Below are positions 9,215-20,083 of a DNA stretch of 64,000 nucleotides, piece by piece. The translations under genes were made by a program, and so were the position numbers. The first letter of the stretch is position 1; each line of letters begins with the position of its first letter. The DNA lies in assembly GCA_025499625.1 (NCBI GenBank), contig JAFMVD010000004.1, positions 1 to 64,000 of the forward strand. Direction: 5' to 3'. The DNA is from Carboxylicivirga fragile. GTDB lineage: Bacteria; Bacteroidota; Bacteroidia; Bacteroidales; Marinilabiliaceae. The notes under the pieces were generated by a model that was not told where the DNA came from, did not search any database, and saw nothing but the letters and a program-made list of their open reading frames with translations.

Positions 9215-9818
9215 GTACCAGACAGGATATAGTACGAGGTCGTTAATGATAAAAGAATTTGATGCCATAATAAGTTCCGTTAATGACATTGGAGAATTTA
9301 TTGCCGGAAGAGAGAAGGTCGATATTAATATCATCCCGGTAAATTCAGAAAACTCTAAAAAGAAGGTGTTGGCAGAAGTACTTAAAAGGGTTAGAAATGT
9401 GGGGAATAAAATATTTTGGAATTTGTTTTTAAACGCAAATCCAGAAGATAAATCGCTTATCCTTTTCTATGCGATATGTAAGTCATATCAACTAATACCG
9501 GACTTTGTATTAGACGTGGTGTTGAACAAATGGTATAACATGGATTACGAATTATCATCATACGATTTTAAGAACTTCATATACAAACTTTCTGATACAC
9601 ATCCTGAATTAGAAGGTATGTCAGATAAGAATTTGAGTAATATTTCTGGTGCTACCTTAAAGGTATTAAGGGAAGTTGGGATGTTAAAGAAAAACACGCT
9701 CGTTCAGGTCGAGTACGATCAACAAATACTCAAAGAAATCGTCAACAATGGCGACAGTTGGTTTCTGGAGGTATTGCTATTAAATGAGAATGAACGAAAG
9801 GAGATTATTGAAGCATGA
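9204..9818 (+). CDS. brxA: BREX protein BrxA (DUF1819)
   Basis: About 204 aa, the usual size and place of BrxA, the small DUF1819 protein that opens type 1 BREX operons. BrxA of other bacteria binds DNA and is needed for some BREX activities. The start is taken at ATG 9204, which has a strong aagggaggtg sequence just upstream; a start at 9177 would lie deeper inside the regulator gene. The product begins MKNKYQTGYSTRSL and is helical, with hydrophobic stretches but no clear membrane span. It overlaps the regulator by 11 nt and brxB by 4 nt (ATGA), which indicates translational coupling. Confidence 0.9.
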   Translation: MKNKYQTGYSTRSLMIKEFDAIISSVNDIGEFIAGREKVDINIIPVNSENSKKKVLAEVLKRVRNVGNKIFWNLFLNANPEDKSLILFYAICKSYQLIPDFVLDVVLNKWYNMDYELSSYDFKNFIYKLSDTHPELEGMSDKNLSNISGATLKVLREVGMLKKNTLVQVEYDQQILKEIVNNGDSWFLEVLLLNENERKEIIEA

Positions 9819-10426
9819 TCAATATTGATAAACTATATGATTTAATGTCGGATAAGGGTTTTCAAGAACCAAGGACTGGTAACCTGTTCTTTCCGGCATA
9901 CATATACACCTACGCTCCAGAGAACGAATATGCCATGCGAGAGCAGATTAATCTATTGATCGAGAAACTCAAGCGTCCAAATCATTACTTGGATTCATTG
10001 GTGATTAATATCTATCACGAAGTAATTGAATATCTGAAGGATATAACCTTTGCTGGTCAATCGCTTTTTGATCAGGTAATAGAAAAGGAAAAAGAAGACC
10101 CTCAAGACGCTTTGCAATGGATACGTGAAGAGATTAATCATGGGGAGTTCTATGAGCAATTTGAGAAAAAGGTAAAAAGTCACTTTCAATCAAATGAAGA
10201 CCAACGGGTGTACCTGATTCTTCATGGTTTCGGAAGTTCATTCCCTTACTTAAGAGCATCCGAGTTCTTGAAGAGAACAGAACGACTCATCAAAGAATTT
10301 AAGATCATCGTTTTTTACCCCGGTGAATATACCGAATCAAAATACAGTCTGTTTGGACTGCTTAATGACGATAATATGTACCGGGCAAACAACCTAAACA
10401 GACAATTAGGTGAAACAATTGAATAA
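9815..10426 (+). CDS. brxB: BREX protein BrxB (DUF1788)
   Basis: The 203-aa product matches BrxB/DUF1788 in length and pattern: an N-terminal YDLMSDKGFQEPR, a central LILHGFGSSFPYLR block, and a C-terminal IVFYPGEYTESKYSLFGLL, all typical of this family. BrxB is an accessory component required for BREX defence, with biochemical role unsettled. The start overlaps the brxA stop in an ATGA junction, and brxC begins 35 nt after its end. Confidence 0.92.
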   Translation: MINIDKLYDLMSDKGFQEPRTGNLFFPAYIYTYAPENEYAMREQINLLIEKLKRPNHYLDSLVINIYHEVIEYLKDITFAGQSLFDQVIEKEKEDPQDALQWIREEINHGEFYEQFEKKVKSHFQSNEDQRVYLILHGFGSSFPYLRASEFLKRTERLIKEFKIIVFYPGEYTESKYSLFGLLNDDNMYRANNLNRQLGETIE

Positions 10427-10461
10427 ACTAACACAATATAAAAGACATTAAACCAGATAGA

Positions 10462-13400
10462 ATGCTCATTCAAAATTTATACGACAAAGACATTACCCGG
10501 AGAATCAACCCGGCAGTTGTAGTAAGTGAAATGGAAGACTACTTCATTAAGCAGGAAATTGATGAATATGTCTTTACTCAAGGAATTACTAAAAACATAT
10601 ATAAGTTTCTAAACGCTGTTGCCAACAAAAAAGAAGGTAAAACAGGTGTTTGGATCAGTGGATATTACGGAAGTGGTAAGTCTCACTTCATTAAGTACCT
10701 GTTCTATTGTTTGAATAAGGAGTATCGTCAAGATGCTTTTTCCAACTTTAAGGAGTCGTTGGAGAACTTGGAGTTAACAGATGAACCAACATTGCTTCAG
10801 GTATCCAACCTTCAGAAAAGTCTTGATCAACTCACCATTGAAGAAATCATCTTCAATATTGATGCTGTTTCTGATCAGGATGGAGCGAAAGATCGTATTA
10901 CCAGAGTGTTGTTAAATCAGTTAAATGCCTACAGAGGTTACAACCATAGTAATATTGCTCTGGCTCTATATCTTGAAAAACCATTAGATAAGAAAGGGCA
11001 TTTTCAGGCATTTAAGGATAAAATAAAATCTGCTTTCAATACCGATTGGACCGGAAATCAAAATCGATTTGCGAGGATGTATCTGGATAAGGTGATTCAG
11101 ATTGCGATGGAATTCGATGCTGATATTGATAAAGAATCCTTGAAAAAAAGTATTCTGGATCGTAATCAGGATTACACCATCGAGTTCTTAATCGATGAAT
11201 TGAAGGATTACCTGTCTCAACAGGATGATAACTATCGTTTGTTATTCCTAATGGATGAAGTATCTCAGTACATTGGTTCAAATACTTCTTTACTGCTGAA
11301 CCTTCAAACCATAGTTGAAGAGGTTGGGGCACAGATTGGTCAAAAGGTATGGATCGTTTGTACGGCACAACAAGAGTTATCGAACTTGATTGACAATACC
11401 GATAGTAAAGCAGAGGATTTCGGAAAGATCATGGGACGTTTTGAAACCATGATATCGCTCGAAAGTCAGGATGCAGCATACATTACCAAACGTAGGGTGT
11501 TAGATAAAAACTCGGATGGATTAGGTGCATTAAGTGATTACTATAAGGAGAATAAAGGGGCAATTGAAAACCAGTTTGTATTCGATCATGATCTGTATGA
11601 GAACTTCAACAATAAAGAAGATTTCACCTTAACTTACCCTTTTATTCCTTACCAGTTTAGATTGATCTCCGATGTATTTGAATCGTTTAGCCAAGTAGGA
11701 TATGTAGGCGAAGGTGTAAAGAACACTGAACGTGCTATTCTTGGAATTACTCACTACACAGCAAACCTTTGTAAGGATAGTGAAGTTGGGTATTTTGTGC
11801 CATTCGATCTCTTCTTCAATGAACAGCTTGAAAAGAATCTGACTCACCATGCAAGGGGAATATTGGACCGGGCATACAGTTTGGAAGCCATTAAGAATGA
11901 TGAGTTTTCTAGACGAGTCGTAAGTTCTGTGTTTATGATCTCCAACCTTGGAGAGAGTCAAAGTGTTAATTTCCCTGCAAATGTGGAGAATCTCGCTTTA
12001 CTAATGATGGATTCGGTGGATACCTCAAAAATGGATATGCAATCCAAGGTACAGTCAGTACTTGATGTTATGGTATCGCAAAACATCATTCAGGTTTCTG
12101 AAGGTAAGTACCGTTTTCTCAAAGAGGATGAAATTGAAGTGGCTCATATCATTAGAAGTACTGTTGTAACCAATGAAGATAGGTTAGATTACATTTATAA
12201 GGATATTATTCTAAAAGTTTTAAAGCCAACTCCGGTTGCTCAACTAGGGACTCGCAACTTCAAAATTGCTATTTCAATTGACGATAAAGAGATTGGAACA
12301 AAAGGGGATTTCAACCTTAAATTCTCAATTTACGATACTACCGATCTTGATCATCTGGCTCATTCTACTCCTTCCAACGATATCATCATAGGTATCAGTG
12401 AATGGTTTAATAATGACACTGATCTCCGTGCTCAGGTTTTGGATTATGTAAGAACTCAAAAATACATTTCTTCAAACCGTAATGCTACCGGAACACGAGC
12501 GGAAACGATTAAGAACTTTGGCGAAACCAATAAAACCCTGTTGGATGAAATCAAACTTCGCTTTGAAAATAAGTTTCAGCAGACCGCTATCATCTCGAAA
12601 AACCAAGTGATTACATCGGATGACATTAATGGTGGAAACCCTAATGCACGGTTTGTGGATATGGTGAAGAAGCATATGGAGCAAGTATACCACAAACACA
12701 ATCTTAGTTCCAGCTATGCCACTACTAATGCCGAATTGTTAAAACAAGCCAAGCAAAAACAAAAGGAGATGTACAAAGACCTGTCTCCGGCTGAAGAAGA
12801 ACTCAACAACAAACTAAACCTATTTGGTGAAGTAGCGGTGGTTGGTGATGTGGTGAAGCAATTTGAGAAAGACCCATACGGATGGAAAGATATATGTACC
12901 TTGGATATCCTATTACGTATTGCCAAGAAAGGGCACAGGCGTTTCGAGTGGAAAAACGAAGAGATTAATCTTGAAACATATGCAGATAAAGCACTGAACT
13001 CTAAAGAACGTGATTCTATAACCATTCTGAAAGAAAAGGTTCATTCGCAGGAAGAAATCGATGCATTCAGGCATGCCGTTAATGATGAAATATTCAACGA
13101 GACTCTTATTCCTTCAAATATTATGGAATATAAGGAAGCGGTTGAATCCTTTAGAATAAACCTTCAACCAATAATTGTTCAGGTTAATCAGTTTAAAAAT
13201 GATTACGAGAGTTATCCATTTCATTCGCACCTAAAGATTTACCACAAACAACTTGAGACAATATATCACGAGCGTAATCCAGAAAAATTGGTTTCAACAG
13301 TAATGTCTCAGAAAGAAGAGTTAGTTACTGCACGTGATACATTCATGTTTATAGTAGAGTTCGAAGAGCACAACTTCAAAGCATATGCTGATATTGCAAA

Positions 13401-13965
13401 CTTTACAAAACAGAATGAGAACAATTTCACCTCATTGGAAGACACTCTAAATATTAAGGCTGATGAATTGGTGGATTACTTTGCCAAAGACAAAGAGCCA
13501 TGGGAGAAGTTTCCTCAAATGCGAAAGGCATACAAAGAGGTGCATGGAGCGATTAAAACCCGAATAGAAAACCTTCGAACAGAAGTGGTTAATTTATATG
13601 AAACCATTTTTGAAGAGATTGAAAAGCATCGTACTGAATTAGGCTTAGATGCCAACATAACACCTGCTTCTGATCAGCTTCTAAATAAAATTGGAAAAGA
13701 AGGGCAAATTACGATGCTGGAGAATTATCAGCTTAATGCCAGTAACTTCAGGGCAGAGAATTTTAAGAAGCTGGAAAATCGCAAAGCGGAAGAAGAGGCT
13801 AAGAAAACGGGTAAAAGTTATGTTACCAGCGTTGATGTCTTCATTGCAAAAGAAATGTCTCCACAAACCATTGAAACACCAGAACAGTTGGATGACTACA
13901 TCAAGAAACTGAGAGAACGATTGATGGTAAAACTGGCTAAAAACAAAAAAATATTCTTGAACTAA
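10462..13965 (+). CDS. brxC: BREX P-loop ATPase BrxC
   Basis: A 1167-aa AAA+-like NTPase, the size of BrxC (PglY-like). The Walker A loop GYYGSGKS is at residues 67-74, preceded by the BrxC-type N-terminus YDKDITRRINPAVVV. A LLFLMDEVSQYIG segment near 260 gives a Walker B. The C-terminal half is long, helical and rich in Glu/Lys coiled-coil-like segments. BrxC is a core component required for both defence and host methylation in type 1 BREX. pglX begins 1 nt after its stop, so the two are surely co-expressed. No frameshift is seen. Confidence 0.95.
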   Translation: MLIQNLYDKDITRRINPAVVVSEMEDYFIKQEIDEYVFTQGITKNIYKFLNAVANKKEGKTGVWISGYYGSGKSHFIKYLFYCLNKEYRQDAFSNFKESLENLELTDEPTLLQVSNLQKSLDQLTIEEIIFNIDAVSDQDGAKDRITRVLLNQLNAYRGYNHSNIALALYLEKPLDKKGHFQAFKDKIKSAFNTDWTGNQNRFARMYLDKVIQIAMEFDADIDKESLKKSILDRNQDYTIEFLIDELKDYLSQQDDNYRLLFLMDEVSQYIGSNTSLLLNLQTIVEEVGAQIGQKVWIVCTAQQELSNLIDNTDSKAEDFGKIMGRFETMISLESQDAAYITKRRVLDKNSDGLGALSDYYKENKGAIENQFVFDHDLYENFNNKEDFTLTYPFIPYQFRLISDVFESFSQVGYVGEGVKNTERAILGITHYTANLCKDSEVGYFVPFDLFFNEQLEKNLTHHARGILDRAYSLEAIKNDEFSRRVVSSVFMISNLGESQSVNFPANVENLALLMMDSVDTSKMDMQSKVQSVLDVMVSQNIIQVSEGKYRFLKEDEIEVAHIIRSTVVTNEDRLDYIYKDIILKVLKPTPVAQLGTRNFKIAISIDDKEIGTKGDFNLKFSIYDTTDLDHLAHSTPSNDIIIGISEWFNNDTDLRAQVLDYVRTQKYISSNRNATGTRAETIKNFGETNKTLLDEIKLRFENKFQQTAIISKNQVITSDDINGGNPNARFVDMVKKHMEQVYHKHNLSSSYATTNAELLKQAKQKQKEMYKDLSPAEEELNNKLNLFGEVAVVGDVVKQFEKDPYGWKDICTLDILLRIAKKGHRRFEWKNEEINLETYADKALNSKERDSITILKEKVHSQEEIDAFRHAVNDEIFNETLIPSNIMEYKEAVESFRINLQPIIVQVNQFKNDYESYPFHSHLKIYHKQLETIYHERNPEKLVSTVMSQKEELVTARDTFMFIVEFEEHNFKAYADIANFTKQNENNFTSLEDTLNIKADELVDYFAKDKEPWEKFPQMRKAYKEVHGAIKTRIENLRTEVVNLYETIFEEIEKHRTELGLDANITPASDQLLNKIGKEGQITMLENYQLNASNFRAENFKKLENRKAEEEAKKTGKSYVTSVDVFIAKEMSPQTIETPEQLDDYIKKLRERLMVKLAKNKKIFLN

Positions 13966-13966
13966 T

Positions 13967-16900
13967 ATGCAAACCAACAATATAAAGTCCTTTGCGAAGG
14001 AAGCACGTTTAATTTTAATGGATGGGGTATTACAACGTCTAAAATATTGGGGATTTAACGAGGATGGCAACAATGACCAGAATCTGGAAGCGACTCATGG
14101 GGGATATTCCTTTAGGGGGCAAATCTACACTGAAACTACCGTCCCTGCAAAGTGGAACAAGCTAAAGGAACGATTGACGGATAAACAATCTGTTGAGGAT
14201 GTGATTGAAGAAGCCTCATATACTTGGTTTAACCGTTTGATGGCAATTAAAATATTAGAATCCAATGGTTATATCACCAAACAGTTGGAATATGCTGAAG
14301 GGGTTCGTACACCATTAATCGTTCAAAATGCTAAACGTGGACAATCAACTCTGACCAAACAGAGTGAGAAGGATTTATTATTGGAGTATTTACAAGACGA
14401 TAAAGAAGAACAAGCCTTTGGATTGTTGATTGCTGACCTATGCAACCGCAATAAGTTGTTGCACGATGTGTTTGGTAAACTTGACGATTATACCGAAATA
14501 TTGCTCCCACAGAACCTAATGCAAGCTGATGGTTTGCTTGACCTGATCAATAGCGATGCCATTGCCTTGGATGACTATAAAGAGGTGGAGTTAATTGGGT
14601 GGTTGTATCAATTTTATATCTCGGATAAGAAAGACGAGGTATTTGCCGGGTTTAAAAAGAATAAGAAAGCCAGAGCAGAAGATATACCAGCAGCCACGCA
14701 GATATTTACACCTAAGTGGATTGTGAAATACATGGTGGAAAACACCGTTGGTAAAGTTTATCTGGATTACGAACCCACTTCTGACCTGAAAGAGGAAATG
14801 AAGTACTTGGTGGAGAACGATAGTGATATAAACAACCAAGCCATTATCACCGACATCACCGAATTGACCTTGATTGACCCGGCATGTGGTAGTGGACACA
14901 TATTGGTTACCGGGTTTGAATTACTGTTTAAGATGTACCGAGAAGAAGGGTATACAGCCAAACAAGCAGTGGCTTCAATTTTGGAGCACAATCTTTACGG
15001 TCTAGATATTGATGACCGTGCCATGCAACTGGCTCGTTTTGCGGTATTGCTGAAGGCTGCGAAGTACGATGCCGATATCTTAAACAAAGGCATCTTACCT
15101 CATATCTATAGTTTCCCTGAAACAAGCCATTTCTTAAACGAAGAGTTACAAAACTTTTTGGGGCACGATGGACATGAACATGTAGCTGACCTAAGAGAAG
15201 CAATGCAACTGCTTAATCAAGGTAAAAACATTGGTTCTGCCCTTAAACTGGAGTTAAGTGCTGAAGCTTACGATTATATAAGGGGGCAATACAACAACTG
15301 GAACAAGCTAAGCCAGAGTGCTGGTGCATTGGATATGGTGCAGAGCGATATATGGATACGTTTAAAACCATTTTTGGAGGTATTGTTACTACTGACCAAG
15401 AAATATACATCTGTGGTAGCTAATCCACCTTACATGGGGCAGAAAAGTATGAATGGGGATCTGAAGAGTTATGTGAATTCACATTACCCGAAGACCAAAT
15501 CAGACCTATTTGCTGTATTTATGGAGGTCTGTCTAGGTTTAAATTCTTCTAAGGGTTTAATGGGGATGATTAACCAGCACTCATGGATGTTCTTGTCTTC
15601 ATACGAAAAGCTGCGTGATGATATTTTAAGTAATTATGAGATTATTAATATGCTTCACCTTGGTCCACGTACCTTTGAGGAATTAAGTGGTGAAGTGGTA
15701 CAATCAACTGCATTCGTTTTATGTAATTCGCCATTGACAACAGATAATTTAACCTCTGGTGGCACTTATTATCGTTTGGTTGAGTACCGAACGAATACCG
15801 AAAAAGAGCAAAAGTTCTTAAATGGAAGTAATCACTATCAAAACATCCCCCAAACCAACTTCTCCAAAATACCGGGTAGTCCAATTGCTTATTGGGTGAG
15901 CGAGAGGGAAAAAGACATGTATTCATCTGGTGAGTTTTACAAAAATTATTCTTTCCCACGAAAAGGCATTGATACAGGTGAGAATGCACTCTTTCTTAAG
16001 TTTTGGTTTGAAGTTAACGTCATGAATTGCTCATTGACAAATCATAATGTTAATAAGAAGTGGTTTCCATATAACAAAGGGGGGGAACTTAGGAAATGGT
16101 ATGGCAATCGAGATTATGTTGTTAATTGGAGAAATGAAGGTGAAGAGATAAAAAGTCGTCTTAAATGGAAAAAAAAGAAACCAACAATTAGGAACATTCA
16201 ATATCATTTTAGAGAAGGGTTTTCATGGTCTACAGTTAGTTCCAATGGTTTATCCTGCAGGTATGTTCCTGCAGGTTGTTTGTTTGATAATGGAGGTTGT
16301 ACTTTGTTTTCAGATAACAACTTACTTTATTTAGGTGCTGTTTTAAACAGTAAAATTGCTAAGCGTTATTTAGAATTTCTTTCACCAACATTAAACTTTC
16401 AACCCGGTGATATAGGACGAATGTTATACTTTCCTCCAAATAATCATTCAGCAATTTGTGAAGTAATAATAAATGAGTGTATAAAAATCACAAAATTCGA
16501 TTGGAATTCCTTTGAAACCTCATGGGATTTCATACACTCCCCTTTATTAAATGGTAATAACTCCTTAACTGAATCATATCAACATTGGCAGGAACAAGTA
16601 ACCAATGATTTCTACCAACTCCACGCCAATGAGGAAGAACTTAATCGCATTTTTATCGAAATTTATGGTTTGCAAGAAGAATTAACTCCAGAGGTGGCAT
16701 TAAAAGATATAACCATCCTTCAAGATGAGTTGGATCGTAATGCGTTGGAACAACTAGAGCCTATTTATAGAGAACAAGGTAAAGATGCCGTTGAACTGCC
16801 CATCGATAAAGTAGAAGTGCTAAGTCAGTTTGTAAGTTATGCTATTGGTGTTTTTCTAGGTCGCTATCGTCTGGATAAACCCGGCTTAAACATTGCCCAC

Positions 16901-17521
16901 CCTAATCCATCTGATGATGAGGTTGCTTCCTATCAATACAACAGCCATCCCATTGAAATTGATGAAGATGGCATCCTACCCCTTATGGGAGATAATTGTG
17001 CCTTCCCTGATGATGCCTTGGTACGCATGAAAGACATCATGTACGCCATATGGGGTGAAGAGACATTAACCGATAACGTTAACTTCCTGCATGAGTGTTT
17101 GGGTATGGACCTTCACAAGTGGCTCAACAATCAATTCTGGAAGTATCACACCAGTATGTACAAGAAGAAACCAATATATTGGTTATTCGCATCCAATGCT
17201 TCCAAACCACAAAACGCAGCGTTTAAAGTATTGGTTTACATGCACCGCATGGATAAGTTTACGGCACAGAAAATTCAACGCAACTACCTGCATCCTCATC
17301 AGGAGTACCTCAAGCAGGAGCGTGAGAAGCTAGAAGAGAATGAAATCACTTTGAGTCGTGAGGAAGTTAAACGTTTGGAGCAGATACGTAATTGGGAGAT
17401 TGAGTGTCGTGATTACAACGAGGTATTAAAGAATTTGGCAACCAAGCAAATTGAGTTTGATCTGGATGATGGTGTAACTGTTAATTATGCCAAGTTTGAA
17501 GGTGCTGTTGCTAAGATATAA
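13967..17521 (+). CDS. pglX: BREX adenine methyltransferase PglX
   Basis: This 1184-aa protein is the BREX-1 site-specific N6-adenine methyltransferase. Motif I DPACGSG lies at residues 304-310, followed by GLDIDDRAMQLARFA. The catalytic NPPY is at 486-489. A target-recognition region follows (about 550-880), then a BREX-specific C-terminus. PglX modifies a non-palindromic site on host DNA so that invading unmodified DNA can be recognised. In the middle (about 15.9-16.5 kb) the DNA is visibly more AT-rich than its flanks, as expected if the specificity region has been exchanged between strains. It follows brxC with 1 nt between them. Confidence 0.96.
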   Translation: MQTNNIKSFAKEARLILMDGVLQRLKYWGFNEDGNNDQNLEATHGGYSFRGQIYTETTVPAKWNKLKERLTDKQSVEDVIEEASYTWFNRLMAIKILESNGYITKQLEYAEGVRTPLIVQNAKRGQSTLTKQSEKDLLLEYLQDDKEEQAFGLLIADLCNRNKLLHDVFGKLDDYTEILLPQNLMQADGLLDLINSDAIALDDYKEVELIGWLYQFYISDKKDEVFAGFKKNKKARAEDIPAATQIFTPKWIVKYMVENTVGKVYLDYEPTSDLKEEMKYLVENDSDINNQAIITDITELTLIDPACGSGHILVTGFELLFKMYREEGYTAKQAVASILEHNLYGLDIDDRAMQLARFAVLLKAAKYDADILNKGILPHIYSFPETSHFLNEELQNFLGHDGHEHVADLREAMQLLNQGKNIGSALKLELSAEAYDYIRGQYNNWNKLSQSAGALDMVQSDIWIRLKPFLEVLLLLTKKYTSVVANPPYMGQKSMNGDLKSYVNSHYPKTKSDLFAVFMEVCLGLNSSKGLMGMINQHSWMFLSSYEKLRDDILSNYEIINMLHLGPRTFEELSGEVVQSTAFVLCNSPLTTDNLTSGGTYYRLVEYRTNTEKEQKFLNGSNHYQNIPQTNFSKIPGSPIAYWVSEREKDMYSSGEFYKNYSFPRKGIDTGENALFLKFWFEVNVMNCSLTNHNVNKKWFPYNKGGELRKWYGNRDYVVNWRNEGEEIKSRLKWKKKKPTIRNIQYHFREGFSWSTVSSNGLSCRYVPAGCLFDNGGCTLFSDNNLLYLGAVLNSKIAKRYLEFLSPTLNFQPGDIGRMLYFPPNNHSAICEVIINECIKITKFDWNSFETSWDFIHSPLLNGNNSLTESYQHWQEQVTNDFYQLHANEEELNRIFIEIYGLQEELTPEVALKDITILQDELDRNALEQLEPIYREQGKDAVELPIDKVEVLSQFVSYAIGVFLGRYRLDKPGLNIAHPNPSDDEVASYQYNSHPIEIDEDGILPLMGDNCAFPDDALVRMKDIMYAIWGEETLTDNVNFLHECLGMDLHKWLNNQFWKYHTSMYKKKPIYWLFASNASKPQNAAFKVLVYMHRMDKFTAQKIQRNYLHPHQEYLKQEREKLEENEITLSREEVKRLEQIRNWEIECRDYNEVLKNLATKQIEFDLDDGVTVNYAKFEGAVAKI

Positions 17522-17527
17522 TGGACA

Positions 17528-20083
17528 ATGATAGTAGATAAGATTAAAAATATATTACTTCAAGAGAAGCGAAATATCGTATTTTATTTCGATGCGGATG
17601 GTTCATTACGTGATGACCTTCAAGAAATAGAAGCATCCGGCATTAAGGTAATTGAGGTTCAAAACAATTATTTTGAACTCAAGTATCGCTTGGAGATTGA
17701 ATGGGCAGGACAGCAATTGTTTTTGTATCATCCATTTGCTCGACCCAACGATAATGAACTCAAGAAATATCCCCTGTTGGATTTATTGAAAGCCAATGCG
17801 GAGTTGAGATTGGATGATGCTTCTGAGTTTTTATCGGAATATGGATTGCAGGATCATCACCTATCGCTGGTTAAACGCTACATAAAGCAATTAAAAACCA
17901 AAACTAACCAGAAGAAGTTAGCGAAGATTTTGGATAAGGGAAATTTCAATGCTTCTAACCTAAAGTTAGGTCTGATCTCCATTTCTCTGAATTTCAGTTC
18001 AATCACTGACAGAAATAGCTGCATCGCCAAGTTGTTGATTAAAGGTACTGATGCAACTAAGTTCAACAAATTATTAAAAACCATTAAAGAACAGGACATA
18101 GAAGCCGATATTCTGGAGTGGATCAGTAATTTGGTGAATAAGCGTTATTCAGAATTAAATATTGAAACGGTTTCCGATGTTGCCCGGCTGATCAAATACA
18201 ACATACTCACGGTGTTTATTGATAAGACCATCAAGGCAGATAGTTATTCGAAACTAAAGATGGATAATGCTGCTGGCTTAAACCGCATGCAATCCTTCTT
18301 TCAAGATTGGGAGAACAACCCCACATTAAAAGGTCATATCGAAACTGTATTCAGTGATCTGGCTGCTGACATTCAATACGCCAAGATCATTGAGTGGTAC
18401 GGAACAGAGCAAGAGTATGGATACTACTCTGAGGATATGTTGAATCGTTTAATTCTGGATTTATATCATAACATAGAAAATCATCCAGTAAGAACAAAGG
18501 ATGAATGTATTAAATGGATGCGTTCAAGTACTTTACCTGATGATTTAGTAGAGCAGGTTAACTTCATTTACAATGCTTCGGGCATGTATGGTGTGCTTGA
18601 AAGTTACAAGTCTTTTAAATTCAATGCACCTGAAGATTACGTCAATGAGTATTCCAATGAATTGTATCAGGTTGATTTAAGTTATCGTAAGGCGGTTATT
18701 GCCTACGAAAATGCCAGTGATGACCTTTACGATTTTGAACAAGTGGCATCAAAGGTATTCAGCACCCTGAATGAGAAATATGATCGCTTCTTGATTGATC
18801 TGAATGTGGAGTGGCAGAAGATAATGGCAGAGAATAAATTCAACTACCATGCCCTTGATGTTAACAAGCAGTTCGATTTTTACGATAACAACATTAAGGA
18901 TTTCAATAATAAGATTGTGGTCATTATATCAGATGCCTTACGCTATGAGTTGGGGCACGATATGTATAACGATATGCTTTCCAATAGTAAGAATGACCTT
19001 ACAATTGAACCTTGTCTGGCTTCAATTCCATCCTACACCAACCTTGGAATGGCGAACCTGCTACCTAATACAGATATGGTAGTAGAGAAAGCAGATGCCG
19101 ACTTATCATTTAAGGTCAATGGAAAGACAACGGTTAGCACTAACCGAGAGAGCATCTTACAGACTCAAGAAAAAGAGAGTGCCACCATTAACTTCTCTGA
19201 ACTCAAAAGAATGAGCAAGCAAGAGAAAAGGGCATTCTTTAGAGATCAACGTATCACCTATGTGTATCACGATTGGATTGATGCTGTTGGTGATAAGAAG
19301 AAAACAGAACATGAATCGTTTGAAGCCACTGAAAAGGCAATTAAGGACTTAAAGTGGTTAATCAATAATATTTCTGGAGAGATCAGGATCATGCATGTGC
19401 TGGTTACCTCTGACCATGGCTTCTTGTACAACTATAACGAATTAGCCGAAAGTAGTCGTGAGGTATTACCCAAAACAAAAGGTTACAGCAGGGAACATGC
19501 TCGTTTTGTTATTGCTGATGAGTTTGAAGGTAAGGTGGATGGATACCAAATGGACTTAAAGAATACCACTAATCTGGATACTGATCTTAAAGTGTCTGTT
19601 CCAAGAGCCATTAACCGTTATCGAAAACAAGGTAATGTTGGTGTTCAATTTGCACATGGTGGAGCAAGTCTTCAGGAATTAGTTACACCTGTTATTAAGC
19701 TATATAAGAACCGTAAAGAAGCTAATCAAGCTGTATCATTCAAACGTATTGATCAAGCGGATAAGATATCCTCGGGTAGCCTAAAGATTACGATTCTTCA
19801 GGATCAACCAGTATCCAATGAATATAAAAGTTCGGAGGTAGTATTTGGCTTGTTCTCAGACACAGGGGAATTATTATCGAATGATTCAACATTAATTTTG
19901 AATTCAACTTCAAACAATCCTAAAGAACGAGTATTTGAGGTGATATTGTCGCTCAATACACTTGGATCAAAAGCCAGCTTTGGATATTTAAGGGCATACG
20001 ATAAGAAAGATAAGTCGAGGTTAAATCCGATTGGAGTAAATGACTTAATCAAAATAAGTACACGAGAAATAGATGAGTGGTAA
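17528..20083 (+). CDS. pglZ: BREX phosphatase-like protein PglZ
   Basis: An 851-aa protein of the alkaline-phosphatase-like PglZ family. The metal-binding signature is present: IISDALRYE with Asp469, and TSDHGFLYN with Asp629/His630. The C-terminal region (KAFGYLRAYDKKDKSRLNPIG-like beta segment) matches PglZ of type 1 systems. PglZ is a core BREX component; family members show metal-dependent nuclease activity in vitro in some systems. It begins 6 nt after pglX and its end overlaps the brxL frame by 11 nt if brxL starts at 20073. Confidence 0.95.
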   Translation: MIVDKIKNILLQEKRNIVFYFDADGSLRDDLQEIEASGIKVIEVQNNYFELKYRLEIEWAGQQLFLYHPFARPNDNELKKYPLLDLLKANAELRLDDASEFLSEYGLQDHHLSLVKRYIKQLKTKTNQKKLAKILDKGNFNASNLKLGLISISLNFSSITDRNSCIAKLLIKGTDATKFNKLLKTIKEQDIEADILEWISNLVNKRYSELNIETVSDVARLIKYNILTVFIDKTIKADSYSKLKMDNAAGLNRMQSFFQDWENNPTLKGHIETVFSDLAADIQYAKIIEWYGTEQEYGYYSEDMLNRLILDLYHNIENHPVRTKDECIKWMRSSTLPDDLVEQVNFIYNASGMYGVLESYKSFKFNAPEDYVNEYSNELYQVDLSYRKAVIAYENASDDLYDFEQVASKVFSTLNEKYDRFLIDLNVEWQKIMAENKFNYHALDVNKQFDFYDNNIKDFNNKIVVIISDALRYELGHDMYNDMLSNSKNDLTIEPCLASIPSYTNLGMANLLPNTDMVVEKADADLSFKVNGKTTVSTNRESILQTQEKESATINFSELKRMSKQEKRAFFRDQRITYVYHDWIDAVGDKKKTEHESFEATEKAIKDLKWLINNISGEIRIMHVLVTSDHGFLYNYNELAESSREVLPKTKGYSREHARFVIADEFEGKVDGYQMDLKNTTNLDTDLKVSVPRAINRYRKQGNVGVQFAHGGASLQELVTPVIKLYKNRKEANQAVSFKRIDQADKISSGSLKITILQDQPVSNEYKSSEVVFGLFSDTGELLSNDSTLILNSTSNNPKERVFEVILSLNTLGSKASFGYLRAYDKKDKSRLNPIGVNDLIKISTREIDEW

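Noticed and set aside
11036-15203. Several open frames on the minus strand opposite brxC and pglX
   Set aside because: They are antisense shadows of strongly supported genes, with no domain or start-signal evidence.
13967-17521. Type I or Type IIG restriction-modification enzyme
   Set aside because: The methyltransferase is in an intact brxA-brxB-brxC-pglX-pglZ-brxL order, so PglX is the proper reading.
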